Assembly (NCBI GenBank): GCA_036245805.1
Contig: BTRK01000002.1
Span: 4,336,689 to 4,400,688, forward strand
DNA: 64,000 nucleotides
Reading direction: 5' to 3'
Source: Pristionchus mayeri
Taxonomy: Eukaryota > Nematoda > Chromadorea > Rhabditida > Neodiplogasteridae
The number at the start of each line of letters is the position of its first letter. The stretch's first letter is position 1. Both the position numbers and the translations under genes were made by a program. Below are positions 23,907 through 35,378 of the stretch, piece after piece. The notes beneath the pieces were generated by a model. That model had not been told where the DNA came from, did no database searches, and saw only the letters and a list, made by a program, of their open reading frames with translations.

Positions 23907-26726
23907 ATGAGTGTGCTGAAAGCGAACGATGCCATTCTGGACACGTCGATTGCTTGGGCGGATTTCGAGAGCCGTATCCAGTAAATATATTTTTCCAATG
24001 TTTCCTTATGTGACGCACTTCAGAGCCGCGTTGAGAACGGAAGCTCGACTAGGATCGAACAAGTGTGTGGTGGATGTCGGTGAAGGAATCGTGAGTTTAT
24101 CGATTATTGCTAGATTTCATTGTTTCAAATACTTCGAATCACAAGCTTTCTTCGTAGCGTATACAGATTATTATAAATTAAAAGATCTGTGTTCAGTAGT
24201 TTATCGTCGATATTTGATTCAGGGTTACTCATCTCGCTGCTGTCTCATCTTTTGCGACTGGGTTGGAGCTGCTGATGATGAGGAACTACCGCACCGAGTC
24301 GTTCTCAAGGCAAGCTATACTTTGTTGTATAATATTAATAACTTATGATCATCAATGGATGTACTGTCAGCGCTTTACATGGGATTCTAACTACGAATGT
24401 GCGATAAATTTACTTTTGAATGCGCATATCACCATTACAAATATAGTGATTATTTCCGCAGATCCCCTCCTCGCTTCCCTTTCGTAAGCTGATGGACTCT
24501 CTACCTCCCGGTCAACGTCTCTTCGACGGCAACGACGCTATGTGGGAGATGATGGAGCTGAACCTGAGAAAGGCAAGGAATTATATTTCTTACCTGATAG
24601 TATGCATTTATCTTTCCATGAAAACTGATTTTGCATGTTTTGTGTTCCAAACATCAGTAATCAAGTGTAAAACTGTCTTCATCCTATTGTCCGAGTTATT
24701 TTCGAAACGTCGTCATTTTCAGACCCATAACGTGGAGGTTGCAACTTACGATTTTTTCGGACAGTTCGATCATGTTCCCATTCCGAAGTTGTACTACGGA
24801 AAGCATTTCGAAGAAGGCGTAAGTATAATTTAGATACAAATACCGTATACATTGTATTGTTATCATTCGGTTTCTCAACGCTATATTGATGTATGAGGGT
24901 CACTGACGGTGCGAATAAGCTCATTGACAAGTATTTATGTCAATTGTTCGGATTTTAAGGAGAAAATCGGTGGACAAATCTGCATCGAGTACAGAGAAAA
25001 TTCGCGAGTGATGAACTTCCATGAGAATCACTCTGTGGAACTTCTGAAACAGGTACGAAGAATTTCACAAAATGGGAACCTGCGGCATGTTAAAAAAACA
25101 TCCATTTGTTAATGACCCTTGCTTAATTGACCTGGATACAAATAACGACGATGATGTTCTTTCATTATATTTTAGTTCTCTATAAATACTCATTTGTCTT
25201 GATGAACAGTGTATGTTCATTAATATGATCAGATCGCAAGAGCAATCGGCAAGCTCAACGCATTCTCGCTTCTCAAAGAACCCATGGCTCCCGAGCTGCA
25301 GAAGAAACCCAAGAACGACTCCGAAGAAACAAATAATGCGAAGGTCGGTAGTTGTGTCTAGTGATTATTGCTTCATAGGGCACTAGGATGATAACCAACA
25401 TAGTGCCCTTATGCAGTATTTCCGTGGAAGACTTCTTGTGAACGTACTTTATAAACTATACTATCAAAGGGAGCTATTTTTGGTTCTCACCCGGAAAGTT
25501 ATAATTCAATCGTGATTATAATGTCTTTGCCGTTCTTAGTGTACCACTTTATTCTCAGATAAGTACACGTTAATCATAGGTTGAGTTTCACTATTTCCAA
25601 ACAGTTTAAAAAAGGGTTCCCATGAAACAGAATCATGGACTCTCACAACGACTGTACTGCATGCTGAGCACTGTACGGTGGTTTTCGCTAAATTCTGCGC
25701 AACGCACAATTTGCCTAATTCGACTATTTTTTTATGTAAATTGCATAACACTATATCGCACATTCCATGTTTTCACATTAAAAATCCATTAAATTCAATA
25801 ATAACGAAGAAAACCCATCCTAAACAACGTGGTGTAACGCTGCGTGCATCTCGAAATTCCGTCTTTTCCGAATCCAGCGGCCGTTTTCTCAATCAATGGC
25901 TAGAATGGCTACAGTATTTGAAATTTGCCTGCATTTTCAATGAACTTTGGAAATTAATTTTGCAACTTGTAGATATTTATTTAACGTAAAATAAATTGAT
26001 TTCTGATCGGAAATGCGGCCTCTATAACCCCATGGTTCCAGTTTGTTATCCGTGAGACTCATGGGAACCCTTTTTTAATACATCTTACAGGGTTTCTCGG
26101 GCATGTTCAAAGGTTTGGTGACCCGCGACAAGTCTGATAAGGCCAAGCATCTACTGGATTTGCTGGATGCAATTTCGCCTGACTACATGGAATCAAATTT
26201 CACCGAACCACTGATCGAGAAGATGCAACTGAGACAAGTTCTAGTTAATGGAGGTGCGACATTCGTTTCACGATAATGAGATCGCAATGATTTTTTTCCC
26301 ATTTTCCAGATCTGAACAATAATAATGTGCTTGTGGACAAGGATACTGGAGATCTCGTGGCACTGATCGATTGGCAGGTAAAAATGTAATATATTTTATC
26401 GCAAAACTTACATATTTCTATAGACAAATACAACTAATCGCATTCAGTGTACCCATCTCGGCTTCGGGCTTGAGGACCTCCACAGAATCGCAATGTACTC
26501 GCTGAGAACAGAAGACAGGTTAGAGATCTACCGAGGGAAATGCATATGCATGTATTTCTTTGAAGTAGGATGATGTTAGAGCTATAATTAATTAGCCGGG
26601 AAATGCGAAAAAAAGTGTGAAACAATGCCTTTGAGACACGCGTACTTCCCGGCGCTGATTAAGGAAATGTATACGAGTATGGTGGATAATCTCGATGGTG
26701 CCGATCATTCCTACACACTTGAGAAG
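23907..26726 (+). pseudogene. CHK kinase-like (DUF1679/EcKL type) gene, copy 1, 3'-truncated
   Basis: Eleven of fourteen exons are present: 23907-23980, 24024-24090, 24223-24309, 24462-24572, 24723-24818, 24960-25052, 25233-25343, 26091-26253, 26310-26377, 26448-26518 and 26596-26726. Family motifs: GYSSRCCLIFCDW, PHRVVLK, THNVEVATYDFF, IPKLYYG, then NGDLNNNN...LIDWQ spanning exons 8-9 as the catalytic loop and metal-binding segment. The tandem-duplication breakpoint cuts exon 11, so the three C-terminal exons are missing and sequence runs into the srt upstream region. It also carries the exon-11 frameshift described for copy 2. Introns 3 and 4 have GC donors. Members of this family phosphorylate small molecules or are uncharacterised; a substrate cannot be named. 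Confidence 0.85.
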
Positions 26727-26829
26727 ACATATATTAGGTGATTTTTGTTATCATATTTTTGCACACGGTTATAATTTTGCTCGCATATGTTATTGACGTA
26801 AATTAAGTGTGGTTTTCTAAAATATCAGG

Positions 26830-28937
26830 ATGAAAGGGGCTCAATTCGAGTTTACGCCATTCATGCTGCAAGGACCAGAGTATAATTGCAGGTATTTTAG
26901 TACAGAAAATGTAAAAATTCAATTTAACAATTCATTGAATTTTGAATATTTCATATTATTCCAGTGAAGTCATGCCGCCTGGTCCTGCTTGGTCCGCCAA
27001 ATATGGAATCAGACAGCTCCACTTAGGCATATACTCAATCGCGTTCGGCGTTATCACAGAGGTTCGGTTTATTCGCATTCATTCATCATCAGCTAGCATG
27101 TATAAGTGTTATTGTTATGAAGATATCCTTAGAATATGCAAATAAATTCAGATCCTCTACATTCCGTGCATTATCGGGCTAAGGAGAGATATGAAAACGG
27201 ATTGCTTCAAGGTATGTCCACGAAATGAAAACAAGATATACGCTGGATGCTTTCAGATTATGTTCTGGCTCGGACTCCTCGATATGACCGCGATAATATC
27301 GAACTCTGTGATGTACGGTGTTACTTTGCTGAAGGTTCGTTTCGAGCATTCTTGAGCATAACCCTGGTTTTCAATGCGCTTTGCAGGGAGACGTGTTCTG
27401 TTCGAATCCAGCTATGGCTATTGCCGTCGGCATGACTGGATACGGTACCTTCGCCTACATACAACAATTAGGTTTTCAACTTTGAGGCATTTGGTTCTCG
27501 GCATCTGCTTGTTGCATCGTTTTGGGACTCAACAGACTGTGCATAATCCTTGATTTCCCACATTTATTTTCGGTGGTAACAATGACATTTTCTGGGAAAA
27601 AACATATATTTTAGAGCACTAAAACAAACATCTATGTCTGCGTCTGTGGAGTGTATGGAATGTGTATGGTTTTGTTAACACGTTCGGTCAGTTTGTCTCT
27701 GTGTATCTTCATCAAAACTACCTTGTGAGGTGGTTGTCAATTCCAAATACGAATCATTTTTCTTCTCGCCGTCCATTCCAGGGCATGAACTCGAAGAGGT
27801 ACGTTCCATATGATCTGTTTTAGAAATTTGTTTTGAGGAACAATTTTGATTAACGTCAAATATATTTCCCTATTTAGTATGTCAACTGGCCACACGCGGT
27901 ACATAACATATCAGTCGCCGCTATCTCATGTACCCTATATCTCATCTTCCTGATCATGGTGTTCATCAAGATCGTATGACGTTTACATTATTCTCCAAAA
28001 AATCTCTATAATATGATCGTTTTGCAAAGGTTAATACTGCATACAAATGAACATAGCGTTTTATGCAATGATTATTGTCAATATTATGTTATTGTATTTC
28101 TTGCAGAGAGTAAATACAATTGCAAGTAGCCGCGAACGAATAATCAATAATGTACCGGTAAGGAGCATTGAGCACAGTGTGAAAATTAATGCCTTTACTT
28201 AAAGTGAATGACGTTGTCATCATGCAAAAGTGTCGAAAACAAAAAAAAACTTTAAAAAGTATTTTAAAGAATATAAACTTGTTTTTTTTGCGAACAAAAC
28301 TGAGAACATGTTACAGGTCTTCCTGCAAGTCGTCCTCATCAACATGATGAATACTATCGGAACGTTAATGTACGTACCGAATATTCGCAACTCGAAGTCG
28401 AATTGCGAATTCACAACCCCCTCGCACATTGCGAAATCCGAGGAGGGGGAGGTGATTGCGAATTCGCATTCGACTTCGCATTGCCAACTCCAGTATCGAA
28501 CACTTTTTTATTGTGAAAACATTATTGATTTACAGCTACGTCTACATGAATTTCGTTCCCGCTTCGCAAGCACTGATCATTACCGGACAGATTGCATGGC
28601 AATGTATACATGGTAAAGTTAAACAAGTTGTAATGTTATAATTTGGTAAATTTCGGATGAGAAACGTCGGTTTAGAACCAGAAACGGGACTCGTCTAGTG
28701 TTAGAATGATTTTGTCAGTGTGAGAACATATCCTGAAAATACTGGAGGGTTTTTTTGTTTTCCTCCGACCTAGTAATCATAATTGGCGCTACAGGTCTGC
28801 CACCGTTCATCTACCTTGCACTCAACAAACCGATCAGGAAACTGGTACTCGGAGCACTAAGACTGTGTACGATTATTAATTTATCCCAATGCCATTTACA
28901 TGACGATCTATATTCCCATATGGGTCGTCGTTTTTGA
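26830..28937 (+). CDS. Srt-family 7TM chemoreceptor, copy 2
   Basis: Exon structure is the same as the gene at 15358, shifted by 11,472, and the predicted 328-aa protein appears identical. Only 105 bp of upstream DNA is shared; beyond that, copy 2 is preceded by exon 11 of the truncated kinase rather than by the original intergenic region. Its expression may therefore differ from copy 1, or it may be read through from the kinase promoter (inference). Confidence 0.88.
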
Positions 28938-29501
28938 GAACTGAGTCACTCTTTTCTACAGAAAAAAAATCGAAGAAGGAATAGTATGGCTGATGGATAT
29001 AATGTTATGCATACGGAATAATAATCTAAACAATTCAGATAAGCCGTTCGAGCCGAGCACAATTCATGCTATTTCCACCATTCATGCAACAGCTTAGCAC
29101 GAATTTATACCCCTCCCCTTCCTTCTCTATCACTAAACAATCACATTCCGTTGCGCGCACGACCGTATTATACATTCTCTCACCCCCTGCACTAAGAACA
29201 TACATATTGAGCAACATCCCAATTTGTATCCTATGTCAGACAAATTTTGAGGTTGATGTAATTGCAGATTTCGTATCAGCTCATTTATCACATTTTCATG
29301 TAAACAATAGTTATATTGAAGTGTATGTCACTGTAATCTCACAGAGGAGACTGTGAGGGCATTTCCGGTTGGATGCACAATGCTATAGTAGATGAACCTG
29401 ATCCGAATGGCTCCTCGAACAGGCTCGGGCAAGACGAGTGGCAAGACGAGGCTCGTTAGAGAGACGAGAGAGTATGCAAATTGGAGAGGGTAAGATGATT
29501 A
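28938..29501. other. Spacer, copy 2
   Basis: Duplicate of 17466-18029; no coding exon seen. Confidence 0.4.
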
Positions 29502-30172
29502 CTACAAGACGATGAGTACTAACGGATCGATAAATGTTGTCAGATCGTAGATGTAGGGTCTCCGGTAGGAAGTCATCGCTTGAACATTTGTTTCTCTAAA
29601 TTTTTTAAAGATGTATCAAATAAAAATACGACTCAGATCGTAGACGCAATCTCATTTCTCACTACAACCAGACACTTGACGTCATGGGAGAGAAAAGCGT
29701 ATGACCAGACGAACAGCAAATGCTGAAAACAGAAAATGTGTGGCGGTTGAGGATGCAGTATATACGAAGAGTGTCGGCTCTTGAACACATCGGATGAAAG
29801 AGACTGAAGTTTTTTAGTATTTTCGGAATTATATTTCCGTGAAATAGCTCTATAGATACACAAACTGATGTGAAGGTATACGTATGTGAAAGCACAACGG
29901 AGCCCTTTTCTCACCAGTGTTCGCAGTCTGCGATAGGCCACCAACACGACCCCGAGAATCGAAATACACGCATAAAACGCGCCTGTAGATCTAAATAGTT
30001 ACAATTGTATGTTTAATTTGTTTTAGTAACATGATTTACTTACGGAGTTATTGTCGAAGCCATTATATGATAGCTACCATTGAACAAGCAAAACGTTACA
30101 ATGACATAGCACAAATGGGAAAAAAAGAGATTATCAATAATGTAGTCTTTCATGTACTCCAGCATTACAGAT
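29502..30172 (-). pseudogene. Chemoreceptor relic (R4), copy 2
   Basis: Duplicate of the relic at 18030-18700 with the same frameshifts, lost acceptor and TAG at 29504-29502. Confidence 0.75.
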
Positions 30173-30767
30173 CGCCATATTTTTTCACGAAATAAAAAAA
30201 TAACGGACGGAGGATTTTATATCTATCAGCAAGGGTGGGAGAGGACGGATGCATTGGTACAACAATAACCTGTAGGCGATATAATGCCCGAATTCTAAAT
30301 TATTTGTTTTTATATTTCATATTTATATGTACAAAGGATGAAGGACTTGTGGAAACACTGATCAATGATTTAGGCGTACTAGGTCAGTCTGGGAAATCGA
30401 TGGCTTATTTTCAGCTGCACTGTCGACCTTCTCTTTTCAGTGCTGAGCTTAAGAAAGCAGGTGAAAAACGGGACATAAAACGACAATTTGCTTAAGCACC
30501 AAGATTTTTGTGGGCGAGAATGGCCTCAACTGAGCTCGATGCAAATTTCAAGGCATTTCTCATTAACTTTCATCATATTCTCGGTGATTTTTTATCAATG
30601 TATTGTTGCTTAGTATAAAGTAGAAAAACAACAAGTAAAGTATCAAATCAATCTGAAACATTTCGCATTAATCATACGTGTTCTGGAAAACGTATATTCA
30701 TAACAAAAACATATTCCCATGTTTCTTTTTTTAGAGATAAATTATGAAATCTTATTACTTGATTTAG
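30173..30767. other. Spacer, copy 2
   Basis: Duplicate of 18701-19295; nothing supported. Confidence 0.35.
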
Positions 30768-33702
30768 GTTCCATCGTTTTCTCGGTGAACTCGTATGTTT
30801 GCCTGGTGGTACTCTTGGATCAAGACCCCAGGAGTAAGACATACCGGCTCTATGTAGCGGCGTTACAAGAAATTTTTTTAAAATCACATTAATTTCGCGC
30901 TTTCAAAGATGTCGTCCATGCTGATGGATGTGCTACTAGATGCATACGTTCCTATTCTGCTCCTGAATTATCGTGTATTATTTTCCAATTCAATTTTCGC
31001 CGAGTACCTAGACGTTGTTGCACTAATTGTAAGTGTTTTTAAACTAATTAAACTAATTAAATTAAAATAATTAATAAAATTGTATCAATTACGTCATATA
31101 CACAGACAGCTGCTGCATTCTTCTTAGGCGAAGCTATGATGTGCTACTTTTACTGTGTTTTCTACCGACGGTCGGTGAGATATTTAATGGTTTCACATGA
31201 TAATACCCTCTTACACTAATTTTATTATATGGGCAAAAAAGTACATTTTGGAAATTTGTGACTTGGCCCTCAAGATGCGTTTGTACACTCCTCGGGCCAT
31301 TTGGGGAGAGTATTTTCTTATTTTATGTTGTTTTGATGTTATTGTTTTCTTTGTTTTTGCTGGCGATAGTCCCTCCTGGATCTCGTTTCTGTTACGTGGG
31401 ATGGAGAAGATTTGCACTGTTTGCCACACTCCAAGTGCCCATAATCAGCTTGCTCTTTGCCGTTCCATTAGTTTTTAAAAATATAAGGACTCCAGTAGAG
31501 GTTAGTACGAAAATATCAGGTTGTAACATAAGTTTTGTCGCGTCCAATCTCTTATGCATTTTAACCTCAGAAATTCTTCGAATTCTTCGAAAACTTCGAA
31601 TTCTTCGAAAATAATTTAATCTCAATTTCGTTATTCATCATCAGTGAGGGCCTTCGTACTCTTTCTTACGCGCTTTTCTTCAGTCCTGTCAAGGCAGTTG
31701 AGGAGGCACATTAGTCAGACAAAGTTGTACTGAGATAAGGATTACAAATCATTTTCACGCATCAGCTCTTCTTGAAAAGGATAAATTATGCCGATTTTGA
31801 GTAATTTGCGTAAAGTACTACATATGTGCATAATTTTGAACCACTCACGGATAATGACAAACGAAAATCGTTCTAGAAATGTAGACGAGTTTGTATAATG
31901 TGGATGGTTGGTGACGGTCGCGAAAACTTTCGCAAGCCGAATTTTCTTCTCAATAGATATCCAGATCCAAATAGTGGTGGAATATAGTTCACCCAAAGTG
32001 GTCAGTATGCAGACAAAGTTTGGGGTAGATTGGGTTCTGTTGAGATAAGTGGCTCCATTCAGAACGATGGTATGTAAATTAAACTAATGAAATCGGCACT
32101 TTGTTCATATTCCTACCTCGCACACATGTTCAATATCTGATTTGTTGTGTCCATCCTAACCATAAACCCTTCCCTTACTAGTATCTACTTGGGATAAGTT
32201 TGGAAATAAATAGCTTTTGAATGACAATCTTTAATTCGAAACACCTAAACTTGCATATTTTGGTAAAATTGTGCGCGAATTGAATTTTAAAAAATTCAAA
32301 TTTCCCACAAGTGGAGTGTTCTTTCTCTCACTTGTTTAATGATAAATTATACCTCCATGAGTGGTAATTGGAACGCACTTATGTTAGTCACTGTTGTTGC
32401 AATTCTGGATTCAGAAGAGTTGGTCAAGTTGGCTACGAATCAGCGGCTAACCTTACACTCAGTGAAGTATATCTTTGATTCCGCTCAACATAGCACCATA
32501 TCTTGCGTATATTTTCAAAGAGCATTGACGGGGTATATCACCATGCTGTAGAAGTTTGGTTCATTATTCATCTCTGCGAACTAGCACCTGATCAAACGAA
32601 TTAAAAAAATCTGCACCAAATTTAAATCAGTTCATATTAATATTTTTCGCATAGCCAGCGTGCGCAGTTCAGCTCTACCCTATGGTTTGAATGTGCATGA
32701 ACACCCCAAACATGTACTAGGAGGTCAGGCATTGATAATGTTTGAGAAGTATCCTTCATGGAAATATTGTGAGCCTCCGAAATGCGACAAAACTTAAAAA
32801 ACCTAATAATAATAAACATACGTCTGAATCTCTTAAAATTTTGCAATCGTAGTTATACTTATTTTTTCAACTATTTCGACAGAATATTAAATGAGTATAT
32901 TTGAGGAAATTCCTGTTATGCTTGATTGGGTGCGCACAATCCAATCATTCATCATTCTTAGAGAAAGTCCGCTTTTCTGGATCGCAGGATTGGGTAAGTA
33001 TCGATTTGTGAATATAACCAAAAATATCGATCTCGTGAAAGAGCAATCATCTGACAATCATTAACAAGCAATCATCTGACTCTCTTCAGTTTACACGCTC
33101 TCTCGTCTCTCTGACCGGTGAGAGAGCGTGCAAACCGAAGAGAGTCAGACCATTGCTCTATTTAACACTTGAAATGTTGTTATTATAGGTGCAGTAGTAT
33201 TGGTTTTGTTCGTATTCACTTCGGTTTTTGCAATGATTCACAGTGCGCATAGAGAGCTGAAATACGGAATGCAACATACGAGCCAAACAACAAGAAAGTA
33301 AGTGAAATGAAATTCATCTAATTTAATCGGGAAAAGTCAAGGAGAAGATATATAAATTCCCGTTATTTCGTATATCGTTTCCAAGTAGAGCTAACGACTT
33401 GAACATCTGGTTATGGAGTGTAAATTGCTTTTACACCTCGTAATCGTAATGATCATCTATCTCGTCTGGGAGCAGATACGGAATTGCGAGAATTCAAATA
33501 TGTCTTGCTCTACTTGACTTGATTCATCTCTTACAATTATATTGTATCAGGTTCCAACAGCGTGCGATCACTGCTCTGACGTTGCAGGCTTGCTTATACA
33601 CATTTCGAAAACAATCGTTATTTTGAGGGAGTAGTGCCCACCACGTTCTACTTTGTACCTCTTTGCGGGCTGGTCGCTGTATTTGTATACTCGAAATCAG
33701 TA
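30768..33702 (+). CDS. Sri/Srh-like chemoreceptor, copy 2, ends unresolved
   Basis: Duplicate of 19296-22230, with the same exons shifted by 11,472, the same mariner-type insertion (31516-32806) and the same proposed 40-nt GC-AG intron (33588-33627). The first and last exons are again not identifiable, so the ambiguity predates the duplication. Confidence 0.55.
31516..32806. mobile_element. Mariner-ITR non-autonomous element, copy 2
   Basis: Copied within the tandem duplication, not by transposition: it has the same flanks as 20044-21334. Confidence 0.85.
33062..33164. repeat. Hairpin repeat, copy 2
   Basis: Duplicate of 21590-21692. Confidence 0.6.
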
Positions 33703-35378
33703 GAAGCTGAAGATGTTGTGCGAAAAAACGGAACAGGTGAATGGGTCGGTTCTGTTTCAAATTCCCGGCCAGTGCTCCGAACCCGGGTCCCAATAAGTGC
33801 TTGCTTGGGACCCGGGTCCAATTGTAGGCTAACTAGGTCTCATCACAGGTTGCCTTGGCCCAACAAGGATTTTGCATGTGATGGGACCGGAGCAGCCTGG
33901 GTTGCCTGTGGTGGTACCCGGTTCTCAAACTAGTTTTTTTTTTTCCAAACCCTGGCCGTGGCTTGGAGCCTGGATACTGAAAGAGAGCCAATGGGTTGTA
34001 TATCCTAGTTTCGAAGAAAGCAGTAGAATTCGAAAACAAATGGCCTTCGTCTCCTCTCCTTCAACTACATGATATCCCAAAAAATGCCTCGCGAATTGAA
34101 CATAGAGGAAGATAAACATTTCGAGAATGTTTAGTTTGGTTCCGAGGGGGCGACGTCATGGTGGGATTTGATATCTAAAACATTGCAGCTTCGATCATCT
34201 CTGCACCGGTTTTGGCACCGTCCCTCTACACACATTCGCCCACTCACTCACACTGCTTGCGTGTTCGCCGACCTATAGGAGAGCAACGATTTACCCTTTT
34301 AGAACCTCTTTCAACAGATTAAAATTAATGTTCTCCCGAAATCTGCGTGTCCCTCGCCAGCGATCGAATACTATTCAATTTTCTCGGTAAATATGTCTCA
34401 AATGGATATTGTACTGTATTCAAATAAATATTCGGCTGTATTAGCAATTTAAAGTTTACTAAATTTGTAATTGTTAAAATATATTCTGGTCGCGTATCGG
34501 TTGTTTGAACAATCCCGCAGAGTCGCCCTTTTGCGAGAACACATATTTCATTTACTCACGATCAGTGGCCAATAAACCAGTCAGTCCGATCGAATAAGTA
34601 AGTGCTTCAAACGAAAACATTTACATATGGCGGATCGGCAGAACTTCTGAAACAGCATATTAGAACCTCACAAATGGATTTACTTGAGAGATCATTTCAG
34701 GATCGTGCGGCAAAGTACTGAGAAGAAAAAAAAACTCGTTAATATATGGTCAGATTAAATCAGTAATTATTCTACAATTGAAGTGGAAGGATAAACGCGA
34801 CACGAAGGGTGCTCGCGTACTTTCTTTACCTGATCGTTACTCTCCTCCCCATCCCTCCCCCCTTCCACTCCGCTCCCACACTCGCAACCGGATAATTTGA
34901 ACTCCGTGATCTCTCCACAAGAGAGAAAAGAGAGCAGTAGAGGCTGCGGGGCGATTAGTATTGAATGTCGAGTATGTGATTTAAATGCGTTCCAAATTCT
35001 TCCGAACACCTGGCAAAACGTTGAATCCATATTCCGCTGTAAAAAATAAGGAGAAAGTGTGAATAAATGAAAAGAAAGACGAATAGATGACACAAATGAC
35101 GAATTTAGAGTAAACGCGCTATCATGTGTGCGCGCACTACAAATTGTTACGGGAGACTACATAAATTTACGGACTCGCTGAATCATGTTCTTCATCCCTA
35201 TGTGAGCGGGATTGCGCGTTATTCTTTCGCGTTGATCTACAGTCGCTTATCCGTTCTGTTCCCGGGCTTTTAGGCTGAGGTTCCGTATTCCAGACTTCCA
35301 ACAAGCCAAGAAGTTTCGATCCCGCCCTGTGTCTTTCTTCATTTGTACTTTCAAAATCAAATTATATCAACCAAGGAA
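33703..35378. other. Spacer with lone 7TM-like exon, copy 2
   Basis: Duplicate of 22231-23906. The receptor-like exon is at 34620-34560. The two nucleotide differences from copy 1 are at 34828 and 34891. Confidence 0.45.

Larger units (their letters stand above)
15253..26724. repeat. Tandem duplication unit, copy 1 (11,472 bp)
   Basis: The sequence is repeated head-to-tail at 26725-38196 with constant offset 11,472. Both units hold an intact srt gene, a chemoreceptor relic, a Sri/Srh-like gene and a CHK kinase-like gene. The junctions share only an 'ag' dinucleotide (15253-15254, 26725-26726, 38197-38198). The only differences noticed are C/A at 23356/34828 and A/G at 23419/34891. Copy 1 keeps the ancestral left flank; its right edge cuts the kinase gene inside exon 11. 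Confidence 0.95.
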
